Shown: positions 35,301 through 50,289 of the stretch, piece after piece
Layout: every line of letters starts with the position of its first letter
Numbering within the stretch: position 1 is the stretch's first letter
Assembly: GCA_023213395.1 (NCBI GenBank)
Contig: CM041465.1
Coordinates: 75,709,741 to 75,773,740 of the forward strand
DNA length: 64,000 nucleotides
From: Cycas panzhihuaensis
Taxonomy: Eukaryota > Cycadophyta
Reading direction: 5' to 3'
The notes under the pieces: generated by a model
What the model saw: only the letters and a program-made list of their open reading frames with translations
The model's database searches: none
Told to the model about the DNA's origin: nothing
Program-made: the position numbers and the translations under genes

Positions 35301-36868
35301 TTTGATTTTACAATCATATATAAAAAGGGGAAAGATAACATTGTGGCAGATCCTCTCTCAAGGTTGCCTTCACCTACACTTGGCGATAATACTGGTCATA
35401 CTGAGGACCCCACCATTTATGTCATTTCCTCCCCACAACCGACATGGCTATAGGATTTAGCCATGGCTAACTAAAACTAACATGATTTTGTGCACTGGGC
35501 CAATAAGGTCCACACTCATAAGGATTGGTCCATCCATAATAATCTTCTCTTATACTAAAATCGCATATTTGTACACCCCCTCTCAGCTTTTATCCCATGG
35601 ATTTTATCAGAATATCATTCTTCCCCTCTTGTCGGCCACTCTGGTTTTGATAAAACTTACCGTAGGATTTGTTCTGACTTCTTTTGGCCAGAAATGAAAT
35701 CCACCATCCTTACCTTTGTCTCAGAATGTGATACATGCCAATGTAACAAAGTTGATACAAAACCCCAAATGGGCCTCCTTCAACCATTGCATATCCCATA
35801 AGGTAAATGGTAAGATATTGCCATGGACTTTATAACGGGCCTACCACCATCTGCTGGATCTGGCTCCATTTTAGTAGTCATAGATCGGTTGATAAAATAT
35901 ACCCACTTCTTACCCGTCCACACAACCTATAAAGTCCCATGCATCGCTGACATCTACAACCAGACAATATTTCATTTACACATTTTTCCATCCACCATTG
36001 TATACGATCGTGATCCTAAATTCACAAATTCCTTTTGGCAAGAGCTATTTCATGCATTAGGTACATCATTCGACATGAGTTCTGTAGACCATCCACAGAC
36101 CGATGGCCAATATGAGGTCCTTAACAAAACCCTAGAGACCTACTTACGTTGCTTTGGATCTGACCACCAGTGTAAATGGACATCATGGCTAGCTCTAGCT
36201 GAGTATTGGTACAACTCTTCACACCATTCAACCATTGGAATGTCCCTAGTTTTGGCTCTCTATGGGTATCCCTCTCCATCCCACCACACCTTAGCTACCA
36301 ACCTCCGTATGGTAATAGTGCACCAAAACTTATAGTATATGGACCAAATTCTCCACACCATTAAACAAAACTTATCCATGGCCCAAAATGGAATGAAACA
36401 ATTAGCAGACCACCACCACTCTGATCGCTACTTCAATATTGGGGATCTGGTATTTTTTCGTCTCCAACCTTATAAGTAACAATCCCTTCACCATCATAAG
36501 AACCACAAACTTAGCCCTTGATATTATGGCCCCTATAAAGTCCTTAAACGTATTGGTGAAGTTGCATATGCTCTTGACCTTCCCCTCACCACAAACATCC
36601 ATAATGTTTTTCATGTCTCCTATCTTCGGAAGTGTCTAATCAAAACCCATACTCCCCAGATAACCCTTCCAATTTTGGATGAAGAGCAAACCTTGTCCGT
36701 ACCTCCAGAATGTATCCTAACTACCAGACAACGACATCTTTGGAATCGGTCCATTTTAGAATATTTGATATAGTGGACAGCTGCACCTCTGACAAACCAA
36801 CTTGGGAGTTCGATGAGTTTGTCAAAAAGCACCCGCATCTCACATGCCTCGAGGACTTGGCATCTTAG
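32349..36868 (+). pseudogene. Element D chromovirus gag-pol polyprotein, broken
   Basis: ATG at 32349 starts a coiled-coil-like N-terminus and a Gag capsid domain (about 32630-33000). The protease keeps I-D-G-G-T-S (Asp at 33588). Reverse transcriptase runs at about 34130-34770, with the catalytic box read as F-F-N-D (34596-34604), so the first Asp is lost by G to A. RNase H ends in KGKDNIVADPLSRL (35326-35367). Integrase has an intact HHCC zinc site (about 35603-35740) and core residues Asp 35826, Asp at about 36006 and Glu 36114. A chromodomain-like end lies at about 36700-36868, with one frameshift between 36778 and 36803 and TWEFDEF after it. About thirty stops break the frame. The chromodomain is thought to direct integration to heterochromatin. 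Confidence 0.93.
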
Positions 36869-36879
36869 GGGAGGGGACT

Positions 36880-37253
36880 TGTTATATAACTTATCCAGCT
36901 AAGTTATGTAAACCACTATGGAACTTTATGCATGTGCCGTCTAGTGGGCCAATAGTATGCATGGGTGCTGTCGTCTAATAGAATGTAAGGCTGCTTAGGC
37001 CACCAATAGGATTACATGTATAAGACCCTATTTTATCTATATAAGGGTCATAAATTGTAAATGATGGTTATCTTGATAGAACATTTTTATAAAGATTATG
37101 TTGTGGTACTTTCTATCTTTTAGTGATCATTTAGCGCTCTGGTGTTCCTGTGAAACTCTTGGTTACCTTGTTTGCTCTATTGGATAAGAAGACGTTATTG
37201 CGATTGTCAAATTCTGTACTATCTCAAGAGTATTGGCAAGAAGAAACGTCTTA
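36880..37253 (+). repeat. 3' LTR of element D
   Basis: 374 bp. It is preceded by a polypurine tract AGGGGAGGGGA (36868-36878). The terminal hairpin is kept with one mismatch (36882-36911). Confidence 0.94.
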
Positions 37254-37356
37254 GCTACTATAGGGTTTCTCTGAGATCTGTATCAACTACAACCTTCTCA
37301 TCTTTGCCACTATCTACTACCATTTATTTTTTAGCAGCAACTTTCGTACTTATGTC

Positions 37357-37581
37357 TCAACCTATATTATTATCCTTATACTTATTATAAAGCTCAATCA
37401 ACTCACTGTAATTTGTCTTGGTAAAGCCACATTTGGATGTGATATTGGCAATGAGAATGATCTTACCCTTGTAGATGCTCAGATCTATGACTTTACCCTT
37501 GATATTCTTGACTGTGAATTTGTGAGTGCTTTGCTCCTTCACCAAAGAATACATCTTGCTCATGGTATCATCATGGTTCAC
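37357..37581 (-). pseudogene. Glutathione peroxidase gene fragment (plant GPX, N-terminal part)
   Basis: 75 open codons on the minus strand encode the N-terminal part of a plant glutathione peroxidase, a thiol peroxidase that reduces lipid and hydrogen peroxides using thioredoxin. Recognisable landmarks are [10 protein letters not shown] at about residues 21-30, DLSIYKGK, the peroxidatic-Cys motif SKCGFT (about residues 49-54) and ELYNKYKD. A second in-frame ATG lies at 37563. Similarity stops after NNIG, where family members continue into an EILAFPCNQF motif; there the sequence reads G-GTTGAG, which could be a splice donor. Only the first third of the protein is present. It lies antisense inside element E, so it is a captured or trapped host fragment, not a working gene. 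Confidence 0.82.
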
Positions 37582-40078
<2,497 letters not shown>

Positions 40079-40328
40079 GATGAGGTTGTATAGATCTTTG
40101 ACCTGATTGACTCCCATAAGGTAAAAGATCAAGAAGACAAATATCTTGAACCATACTTTGTTGAAGAAAACTACATTACAAAGATGCAAGTTGATGATCA
40201 CTTCAAGGATAGTGATAAAGCTAAAGGACATGTATTCAATTTCTCTCTCAAAGTTTTTCTAAAGTACAAATACCATAAATTCAAAGAAAAGTTGAAGATG
40301 TATGTGATGAACATTAAAGAGAAGAATG
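40079..40328 (+). pseudogene. Unidentified coding-like stretch before the 3' LTR of E
   Basis: 83 codons in one frame with a single early TAG, running straight into the 3' LTR. The inferred residues are highly charged (for example SDKAKGHVFNFSLKVFLKYK near 40211-40270). I recognise no family. It could be a captured host exon or the tail of a lost element protein. The low density of stops compared with the rest of E is the only argument that it was coding. Confidence 0.35.
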
Positions 40329-40643
40329 TTAGGTTAATGTTCATCACCTAACATTGTATTAGGAGTGTGCACTCCACCATAGTCATTATGGTAAGTATTA
40401 TTTTAATGTCTTATTTATTTTTATATTATTTTGAATGAAGATTGAGGTGGGCTCTTGCCTACCTCCTGAATATATAATCTTTAGGGCCAAAACTTCCAGT
40501 CTTCTTCAACAACAACAATATTATAAATTTATTATCATTTAATCAATATGGATTGAATACAATTATTTGAATGTGCATTTGAATATGGATATTGATTGAT
40601 TTATGTGTTTACTGCTATGCTCTTATCCCCATTATATTATTCA
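40329..40643 (+). repeat. 3' LTR of element E
   Basis: 315 bp, TGTTAGG to ATTCA. The hairpin seen in the 5' LTR is retained through paired changes (GAGGTGGGC, TCTT, GCCTACCTC). Confidence 0.88.
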
Positions 40644-43600
40644 GATAATGTTAACCAAAATATTGAGATTGCTACCACTTTAGCTCAAGTTTGGAACATA
40701 ATTTGTTCCTTATATGAGAGAAAAGATGATGTAGGAGCAGTCATGTTAAAAAGACAACTTTACTTCATTTCTTATGCTAGATTAGTTATCACACATATGA
40801 CCTAGGTAAAAGCACTTAAGAATTAATTAATAATACTTAGACATCCACCCTTAGATAGTGATCTTATATCCTATATTATTGAAGTGCTAATTGCAAGTTT
40901 TAATCCTTATTTCAAATTTATCAAATTCTAAGGAGCTTTCCACCAGGGACTTTAATATACTTGAGAGTTATCTGTTATAAGAGGAGAACATTTTGAGCTG
41001 ACTTGGAGATACTGTTACTTCCTTGTCCCCTCTTGCTTTAGCAGCAAAACATGTGCCAATAGTTTAGTTCAATGAATTTAAACCAACATCATCAACAATG
41101 ATAAAACAGATGGATTATTTTTCACTATTGTGGCAAACCTGGATATATAGCTCCTTACTATAAAAAGAAGAGAGATGAATAACAACAATAATAGAACTTT
41201 GGCCCTATGAATCAAGCCATATTTAATTGAGGATATGGCAATTTCAAAGGTGGTAGATAAGCAAATTAGAATAAGGGAAATGGACCTAACTAGAATTAGA
41301 ACTACAACTAACAAAATCAAGATCAAGGAGGCCACATAGCTAACACACAAAATTTGTTTTATGCTACCTTTGTAACTCAATACACTAAGACCTCTTGGTT
41401 AATAGATTCTGATGCTTCTTACCATATGATAGGTTCTAAAAACCTACTTATTGATACTTAACACTATTTAGAACTAATCAGTCACTTTCAATGATAATGT
41501 TGTGTATGAGATTTCTAAGATTATCAATGTTCTTGTTTTATTAAAAAACTTAAATATTCAACATCACCTAAACAATGTGTTTGATGTGTCTAGGATGACA
41601 AAGAATTTGTTGTCTGATGGTCAATTAAACAAGTAGAAGTTTGATGTCCTATTTAGCCATCTTGGTAAGTGTTTAATTTGTGACCTAAATAGTAATGTTA
41701 TTGCGATAGGATATGAAGATCAGGGCCTCTATAAGCTCAATGCAACATCAATTGTATCACTGCTGTATACAAAAACAAATATTATTTCTAATAGTAAAAA
41801 GGAAGAGAAACCACATTCTAATGCACTAGCCACTCAAACTTTATTTGAGGACCAATTATAGCATCAATGTCTCAGACATTTGAACATGAATAGTCTCCAT
41901 TTTTTGTTTAGGCTTAATATGGTACATGGGTTGCCCAAAATCAAATAGAAAAAATGTTTATGTGAATCCTGCATTATGGGAAAGTATCATAGATCATCCT
42001 TTCATTCCAATGGAAAAGTTTAATATGCTCAACAACCACTTGGTCTTGTCCACTCTAACATCTTTGGATCCATGTCATAAGACTCATTCAGTGGTTGTAA
42101 ATATTTTATCACATTTATTAACGACTTTTTCCAAAATATTTGGATTTATTTTTTGAAGCTAAAATTTAAAGCCTTTGAGAAATTCAAAGAATTCAAACTT
42201 GAAACTAAAATAGAAGCAAACATGCCACTAAAACTTCTTCGATGTGATAACGAAAATGAGTACAAATCAAATGAATCTATATAAATTTGCAAAAATAATG
42301 TTATTAACTGATAATTTTCTACCCTATACACTCCTCAGCCAAATGGTATTACTGAGAGAATGAATTAGACCTTTGTGAGTAAAGGCAAGGCCATGCTTGC
42401 TACAAAAAATCTGAGACTCTAATTTTGGATTGAAGTAGCTAATATTGTTTGTATATCTTACCAATTAAAATCCATTAAAGTAATATTGAATATAACACTT
42501 GAGAGGCTTGGTTTGGCCAAAAGCCCATAGTTTCACATTTGTGCACTTTTAGATGTATAACATACATGCATATTCTAAAAGAACAAAGAAAGAAGCTTGA
42601 TGATAAAAGCAAGAAATGCATCTTCAATTTCTATATGCTTGGCTATAAAGCCTACAAACTTTAACAAATGCATTCTTCTCAGGATATATATTTTTTAGAA
42701 GAAAATCAAGAGATACATCAATAGAGCATCATCTTTTCTATTGATCAAGAGGATTCTACACTAGCTGATGTTCCTCCTTTAGGATTAATGGATGCTCCTC
42801 TAGTTACTATTGGTGGATCAATCCCATTAACCTCTCACTCTCTTGATCTTCATTTGCTCCTAGTCCTAGTCCTTCCTCCTCTAATTCTATAGTCTTTCCA
42901 AATGAATTTCATATAGAGATGACTTCTAAAAAGATGCCCAAATGTTATTCACAAATGATTGCTTCTACTCCTTCATTGCCTCCTACTGAATCGAAACACC
43001 ATTCCAAATATAGACATTGAACAAACTTTCCCTTAATGGCACACGTTTTATCTACTTTCAAGCCATTCACTTTTGAGGAGATAATTATAGACTAAAAGTG
43101 GAAGGCTGCTATAGATGATGAAATGGACTTTATTCTTTAGATTGACACATGGGAGCTTATTGAGTTATGCGAAAGAAAGAAATCCATTAACTATCATTAG
43201 ATTTATAAAACCAAGTTTTAAGTAGATGGTTTTATTCAATGTCGCAAAGCTCGTTTGGTAGCTAAAGGGTTCAAATCCATTGAGAGCATTGATTAGGATG
43301 AAACATTTATCCTTGTTGCCAACATAACCATTATTTGGCTTGTCTTAACACTTTCAACTTAATTCCATTGGCTATTTTTTCAGATGGATGTCAAAAGCAC
43401 CTTCTTGAATGTTGATTTACAATAAATAGTTTATTTGAAGTAACCTCTATGCTATGTTATTTGTGGTAAAGAACATTTAGTTTACAGACTCAAGAAGGCT
43501 TTATATAGGCTTGAACAATTACCTCACACATAGTACATGAAAATTGATGACTATTTTTAGAAGCATGGACTTGTTCACTCATCTTTAGATCTTAATTTAT

Positions 43601-43703
43601 ATATTAAAATCTAAGGCAGTTTGATCACTCTTATCGTACTTCATGTTGATGATTTGTTGATTACTATCAATGACATAGATTGGATTTTATATCTCTAAAG
43701 CGA
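40644..43703 (+). pseudogene. Element B gag, protease, integrase and RT, middle part
   Basis: Continues gag after E. A zinc-knuckle remnant lies near 41115-41165 (HYCGKPGYIAPYY). The protease reads W-L-I-D-S-D-A-S (about 41399-41422), with Gly replaced by Asp. The pre-integrase domain is near 41860. Integrase includes LLRCDNENEY near 42235 and a TPQPNGITERMN motif near 42333-42368. Reverse transcriptase starts near 43080 and keeps H-V-D-D at 43642-43653. The sequence stops at element C after IDWILYL; the frame resumes at 48955. Many stops and frame changes. Confidence 0.82.
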
Positions 43704-43908
43704 TGTAACAAATCCTAATGAGGAATAAATTCACTCTCTCAATGTTCTTTATTGATGATTCATTACATATATATACAAGTATAAGGTAGGCACAAATGGC
43801 AACCGCTCAATGATATGATGCCACTTGTCAACTTAAGAAAGGAGGAGGAAGTGGTATAAGACCCTTATATTAAATATTATAACCTAAGGTAAAACATTAC
43901 CTTTTACA
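43704..43908 (-). repeat. 3' LTR of element C
   Basis: 205 bp, TGTAACA to TTTTACA. It overlaps the last codons of pol (stop near 43884). Confidence 0.94.
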
Positions 43909-46900
43909 CCCCCTCTTAATGTTTTACCTATCTTAACCCAAAGAGGGTTTCTGAAGACATTGAATTTCTCTTTTCCAAGAGGTTTAGTGAGTACATCAGC
44001 AATTTGATCTTTTGACGGATAATGTTGAAGTTCGATTTTTCTATTATGTACCTTTTCCCTGATAAAATAATGATGTACCTCGATATTCTTTGTTTTGGCA
44101 TGTAATACAAGATTTTTTGTCATTTTTATGGTGCTTTGATTGTCACAAAATATTTGAGTAGACATTGTTTGTTCTTCTCCCAGTTCCTTCAGAAGTTGTC
44201 TAATCCATATTCCTTCACAAGAGACATTGACTACTGACTTGTATTCTACTTCTATTGAGGACAATATAACCATCGACTGCTTTTTACTGCTCCAAGAGAT
44301 CAAGGATTTTCCAAGGAAGAAGCAATACCCTAATGTTGATTTTCTATTTATTTTATCTCTAGCCTAGTCTGAATCATAAAGACTTGTTAATTGTATATTA
44401 TTTTCTTTATCATATCTCAGACCAAGATTCATGGTTCCTTTTAAGTAATGCAAGATGATTTTTGCAGCATTCCAATGTGGGATTTTGGAATTTTCCATGA
44501 ATCTAGAAATCAATCTTACAACATATAAAATGTTTGGTCATGTGGCTGTGAGATAGATTAAGCTTCCAACTAGTTATCTATATCGTGTGGCATCGACTGA
44601 AGCTGCATCCTGTTCTGTATTCAACACAACCCCTATTTCCATTGGTGTGCTGATAATATTACAAATTTTCATTCTAAACTTGGTCAACAAGTTCTTTACA
44701 TACTTTGTTTGTGAGAGAGTAATGGAAGAATTGTTTTGTTTAATTTCTATTCCAAGGTAATAATATAATATTCCTAAACCTGTCATTTCAAATACTTTTT
44801 CAAACTTATCTTTAATGAATGCTATTGAATTTTTGTCATCTCTAGTAATCAACATATCATCCACATACGCTACAACAATGGAGATTAATCTTGAATTACC
44901 TTTTACACATAGACTATGATCATATTCACATCGATGAAAACCATTTTCTATTAAGTGTGAATTTAATTTAGTATACCAAGCTCTTAGAGCTTGTTTAATC
45001 CCATACAATGCCTTCTTCAATTTGCAAACCATATTTTCTTGTCTTAGTTTTATGTATCCTTCTGGTTAATACATATACACCTCTTCCTGTAGGTCTCCAT
45101 TCAAGAACACACTTTTGACGTCTATTTGATAGATTTCCTAACCTTTTTGAGCAGCAAGAGCAATCACTGTTCTTACTATGTTCAATTTTACCACTAGTAA
45201 AAATGTTTCTTCGTAATCGATTCCTATTTGAGTATAGCCTTTTGCTACTAGTCTGGCCTTGTATTTTTCTACTTCTCTATTTGGCTTCTCTTTTATCTTG
45301 TATACCCATTTACAGTTTACAATGGGTTTATCTTTAGGAATTGGGATGAGGTCCCATGTCTTGTTCTTTTGTATGGCTTCAATTTCAACATCCATTGTAA
45401 TTCTCCAATTTTAGGAGCTACTAGCTTCTTTATAAGAGTTTGGTTCAATGGAACAAAGCAATGCCTGAGGTTTCTGTGATCTTGTTCGATGTTTAAATAC
45501 CTCTCCTTTTGTTCCTTCATGAGTTTTAAGATACCACCTTGGTACTCTTTTTGAGGTGCATTCTTGTAACGACTTATTTTCTTTATCTCTGGAATTAGAG
45601 CTACTGTCAGACTGGAGGTTGCAACTACTGGTTAGTTGCTTATCTGGAATCTTATTTTCTGAAGGATCTTCTTCTATCTTAATTCTTTCAGAGGTTATAT
45701 TTAACTTGTCTTCCAACTGGTCAGGACATATATCCAAATGATCTTCATCAGTCTACACTGCTGTATTAATATTTTCCTTTTTCTCATCAAAAATTACATC
45801 CCTACTAACATAAAGCTTATCTGTTTTTGGATCCATGTACCTATAGTCCTTTGAATGGTTACTGTATCCAACCATTATGCATTCTATGCTTTTATTGTCT
45901 AATTTGGCTTGTTTCTTATCTAGAATATGAATATAAGCCTTGCAGCCAAATATTTTTAAATGGCTTACATCAGGTCTGTATCCTGACCATACTTCTTCAG
46001 GAGTTATATTGTCTAAGGACTAAGTAGGGCTTCTATTGATCAAATATGTAGTTGTATGTACAACTTCTGCCCAATATTTCTTTGCTAAATCTCTATTATT
46101 TAGCATGCAATAAGCCATTTCTACAATTGTTCTGTTCATTCTTTCTGCAGCTCCATTGAATTGAGGTGTATAAGGTGTTGTGAATTGTCTTTGAATTCCA
46201 TGTATTTTGCAAAAATGAATGAATTCATTGGATATAAACTCTCCACCTCTATTTGAATGAACATATTTGATCCTTTGGCCGTTTTCCAATTCACTTGTAG
46301 CTTTAAATTCTTTAAAATATCCAAATGTTTTTGATTTACTAGATAGAAAGTACACCCAAGTTTTTCTGGAAAAATCATCAATGAAGGTTAAGAAATACCT
46401 TAATCCATTTGTTGAGATAGGCGTAAATGGACCACATAGATCAGTATGTATTAATTCCAATCTACATTGTACGCGCTAGGTACTATTTGAAAATGCAGTT
46501 GTGTGTTGTTTTCCCATCATACAACTTTTACATACAAAATGGTTAAATGAGATATCTAGCAGACCATTTATCATGCTATATTTTTTTAATCTTTCTAACC
46601 TATCATGAGAGATATGACCATACTTCAAATGCTAAATTTCACTATTATTAGTGCTATCTGCAGCAAGAGCTTTTACATCAGAAATCATTTTGGTGGAGCC
46701 TTTATTAGGTATTACAGGAGTTGAAAGGAGTTTATACAACCTATTGCATTTTTCTCCTTTATCTATAATTGTCCCATTCCTTTTCATATTAAGGATATAA
46801 CAATATCTATGTTCATCAAATATTGTTCTTAATTTTTTATCACTCAATTATGATACTGACAAGATATTCTTTTTTATTCCAGGTACAAAAAAGACATTGC

Positions 46901-48051
46901 CTATACGTTGAATTTTTCCATCGATCAGTATGGCAATTTGTCCTATTCCCCTTATGTGTAAGGGAAAATTATCTTCTAGCTTAACAGATGTATTGCATTC
47001 ATAAGGTTTGATGACTTTAAACCATTCTTTGACTCTTGTCATATGATGTGAGGCACCTGAATCTATGTACCAGTTTTTTATTGCACTTGTATTGGCTGTC
47101 AGGGCTGCAATAAAAGTAGTTTCAATTTCTTCTTCTGGTATGTCTTTTTCTTTGCTATAATTTCTGAATACCTGTTGTTTTCCTTTCTGCAGTTCTGCAC
47201 GTTTCTGGTAGCACTGATAGGGGTAATGACCTATTTGGCCACAGTGATAACAAACATCAAAAGCTCTACAGTTACTTGAAAAGTGACCTGGTTTTCCGCA
47301 GTTAAAACATACTCTGGCATCTCGAGGTGGATTGCTGATCATTCTTCCTCGTCCTCTTCCTTCCATCCAACATTCCCTGTGGCTTGCTGGTGTTCTTCCT
47401 CTTGATCTGGGATTGAATTGTCCTCTTCCTCTGCCTCCTAACTGAAGTTTAGAAATGAGTGCTTCTTCAATTTCTGACTCTTCTTCATACCTTTGATTTC
47501 TTTTCTCTTGAGCATACATATGTCCTGTCAGAGTATCAAAAGACATTGTGGCTGTATGTCCTCCTCCTGTCAACATATTTACCATGTTATCAAAAGACTT
47601 TGGAAGTTTATTAAGCACCAGGTGAATTAGTTATGTGTCTTTTAACTTATCACCCACTATGAGAAGGGCAATTTTAATGCTAGTTAACTTGGTTAAGAAA
47701 TCTGACACAGTTTAACCCTCTCTTATTTTCAATTTATAGAGCTCTTCTCTTAATGCCATAATTCTAGCTTCATGTTTTCTACTGAACGTTGAAGTCATTT
47801 TCATTTTCTAGTCCATCCACATAAACTAATAATGAGTCAGAAATTAAGAGTTTATGAACTGAAACAACAATATTATTTCTTTCCTCCCAACTAGTCAAGG
47901 CTGTTGCATCAGTAGGCTAATTTTCAACCCTAGTAGTGATTTTCTAGGCGTGCTTTGCTCTCAACAACCCTTTAATCTTGATTTTCCAGATACTAAAATT
48001 TATTTTTGTAAGTTTCTCACTTTCAATCAGTGAACCAGTAGAGGAGGCCAT
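43884..48051 (-). pseudogene. Element C copia gag-pol polyprotein, nearly continuous frame
   Basis: ATG at 48051 starts Gag; one frameshift near 47820, then a single frame to 43884 with only about ten internal stops. There are two perfect CCHC knuckles, CFNCGKPGHFSSNC (47309-47268) and CYHCGQIGHYPYQC (47252-47211). The protease has intact D-S-G-A-S (Asp 47063). The integrase has first Asp 46442 and Glu 46145, but the second catalytic Asp reads Asn (46253, H-S-N-R-G-G). Reverse transcriptase has intact Y-V-D-D (44867-44856). RNase H ends with DVLTKPLGKEKF (about 43990-43955). Stops sit at expected Gln or Trp codons. Loss of the integrase Asp alone would block integration. Confidence 0.95.
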
Positions 48052-48731
48052 TATTAAGAGCGATTAGAGGCAGAAAACACATGTTTAAATGTCTGTATGA
48101 CCTGTTGTCTAGACTTTCATGTGGAACAGAAGTTGTACGGATAGAGACAAAAATGGTATTGAATGAAAGATCTCTCAAATAGGTGTCTAAATCTCTATTT
48201 ATTTTCTTGACTAGACTTCATATGTGAGAGAAAATCCCTGACGAAAGAGTAAACCCGCACCTAAGGGTTTTTTATGTTTTTGAGAAAAAATATAGAAAAA
48301 TCAACTTAAATTCATGCAAGCAATCACTTAATCTCTTTGTCTAGTGATGAGAAAAGATTCAAGTGCTTTGTATTAGGAATTTTGATCGAATTGCTTTAAA
48401 AAACACTGAGAGAAGGCTCCAAACCTGCGTGCCTATATTTTACCCTAAAACTGGGTCAAAACAGCTCTGAATGATGTTGTCATAGAAGAGAAAGATGTAG
48501 AGGAGGCCTTGATCTATGATCTGGATGAGTTTTGTCAAATTTTGATGACTTCAGTTTTTGATATCCATACAAGTCCGTACAGCCATACAAATCCGTACGA
48601 TTCTTCTTTCAAATTTGCCTAGACAGTTTGTCTTCACATAACAGAGTCTTGTGATAACAATTTATCTCTAGTATTCTTCTTCACCTTTTAATGAAACCTA
48701 AATTTGCTTCTTCACAGGTAGGAGGATCTAG
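48052..48731 (-). other. Leader of element C
   Basis: About 0.7 kb between primer site and gag start. No gene. Two short GTACGGATTTGTATGG-like words near 48570-48600 (and CCGTACA near 48575) form small direct and inverted repeats. Confidence 0.6.
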
Positions 48732-48749
48732 GAGCCTACTCTAATACCA
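48732..48749 (-). promoter_or_regulatory. Primer-binding site of element C
   Basis: On the minus strand it reads TGGTATTAGAGTAGG and touches the LTR. It is a tRNA-Met-type site with C-to-T changes. Confidence 0.82.
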
Positions 48750-48954
48750 TGTAACAAACCTTGATGAGGAATAAATTCAGTCTCTTAATGTTCTTTATTG
48801 ATGATTCGTTATATATATATACAAGTAGAAGGTAGGTACAAATGGCATCCACTCAAAGATGTGATGCCACTTGTCAGCTTAAGAAAGGAGGAGGAAGTGG
48901 TACAAGACCCTTATATTAAATATTATAACCTAAGGTAAAACATTACCTTTTACA
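48750..48954 (-). repeat. 5' LTR of element C
   Basis: 205 bp copy with the same ends as the left LTR. Confidence 0.94.
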
Positions 48955-49857
48955 AGGGAACTAAATAGCAACTTTGAGATGACTGACATCAGATTGCTAC
49001 ATCACTTTCTTGGTATAGAGGTTTGGCAGTAACTAGGTTATATCTTGCTCTCTTAGGCCAAATATGCAATGGAGATATTGTAGAAATTAGAATGAATGAT
49101 TGCAATCCTTCAGCAATCCTAATTGAGACTATCCTTAAATTGAACAATGATGAGCATGACAAACTTATTAATCCCACTTTGTATAGGCAACTTGTGGGGA
49201 GTTTGATATACTTGACTCATGCTTGGCTAGATATTTCTTATGCAATTGGGATCTATTCCAAGCTTATGACACAACCTAAATCTTCACATTAGAATGCAAC
49301 CAAGTAGATTTTTAAATATTTTTATGGATCATTATAATATGGTATTGGTTATTGTCAAGTAGATAATCCTTTATTGATAGGCTTTATAGATGTAAATTGG
49401 GCTAGTTGTCAATATAATAGGAGAACGAGTTTAGACTAGTGTCTTAACCTAGACTTTACAGTTATTTCCTGAGTTACAAGAAGTAACCCAATGTTACCTT
49501 ATTATCCATGAAAGCAAAATATAAGGCTACTATTGGCATAGCTACTAAAGCTATCTGGTTGAGAAGGTTTCTTACTGAGTTTGGTTTTAGACAAACATAT
49601 GTTATCATACTTTTTTGTGATAATGAAAGTGTCCTGAAGCTAACCAAGAATCTAGTGTTCCATGCATGGACAAAGTATATTGAGGTACATCATCACTTCA
49701 TTGGAGAACATGCTTAAGATGGTAAGATCAACATTGTGCTCAAGCCAACCGATGAGCAAGTTGTTGATATCTTTACAAAGCACTTAGTAGAGATAAATTT
49801 GAATGGTTTTAATATGACCTTATTATATAAATTAGTAAAGTCATCATTACAAGAGGG
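48955..49857 (+). pseudogene. Element B RT end and RNase H
   Basis: Resumes B's reverse transcriptase at ELNSNFEMTDIRLLHHFLGIE (48959-49021, read in parts). LYRQLVGSLIYLTHAWLDI follows at about 49179-49235. RNase H has CDNESVLKLTKNLVFHAWTK at 49616-49675 and HHHFIGEH. It ends at the polypurine-like CAAGAGGG just before the 3' LTR. Two frame changes and several stops. Confidence 0.87.
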
Positions 49858-50284
49858 TGTTAAAATTAATGACTCCATTAATTACTTCATTATATTTTTC
49901 ATGTAAGATTGAGTGAGTCACTTTATCAACTTAATGTTATAAAGTGCAATTGTAATTTACTATTATACTAGGTCATGCATAATTCACAATGACACCTTAC
50001 CCTCATGCTATCATTTCTAGCAGGTAGTTAGATCTAACTACCACACTGATCTAGAACCTTAGATCAAATAAATCTAGGCCATTGGTTTGTATATTTGTGC
50101 ATGAGCATTGTACCATCATTTGTACATTAAGATTTATGAGTTGCTAATAAAATGATTATTTTGGGGTTTGAACTCAATTTCTACCCCACAATTTTCTTGT
50201 ATTATGATCTTGTATATGTGCTTATGAATGCTAATTTTTTGTGATTAAGATCCTAGTTGAGGGGATAGTAAATCTATCCCTTTA
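49858..50284 (+). repeat. 3' LTR of element B
   Basis: 427 bp, TGTTAAAATTAATGACTCC to CCTTTA. The last two bases read TA where CA is usual. Confidence 0.87.
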
Positions 50285-50289
50285 GAATA

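Larger units (their letters stand above)
30771..37253 (+). mobile_element. Element D: Ty3/gypsy chromovirus, nested in E
   Basis: Both LTRs are 374 bp (30771-31144 and 36880-37253), with about 33 mismatches counted by hand. The target-site duplication GCTAC is perfect (30766-30770 and 37254-37258). Order is gag, protease, reverse transcriptase, RNase H, integrase, chromodomain-like tail, which marks a chromovirus. The gag-pol frame is constant over about 4.4 kb. This is the innermost level of the nest A-B-E-D. Confidence 0.96.
43704..48954 (-). mobile_element. Element C: copia retrotransposon on the minus strand, nested in B
   Basis: Two 205-bp LTRs (43704-43908 and 48750-48954) differ at about 15 positions by hand count. 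Flanks AGCGA (43699-43703) and AGGGA (48955-48959) are a 4-of-5 target-site duplication. Excision joins B's reverse transcriptase in frame. Next to the right LTR is a minus-strand primer site; next to the left LTR is CCCCCTCTT, the complement of the polypurine tract. It is the best preserved element in the window. Confidence 0.96.

Noticed and set aside
45556-46479. Plus-strand open frames within 45556-46479 and minus-strand frames at 46136-46381, 45317-45520 and 43928-44110.
   Set aside because: They are other-frame shadows of element C's gag-pol, which is fully explained in one minus-strand frame.
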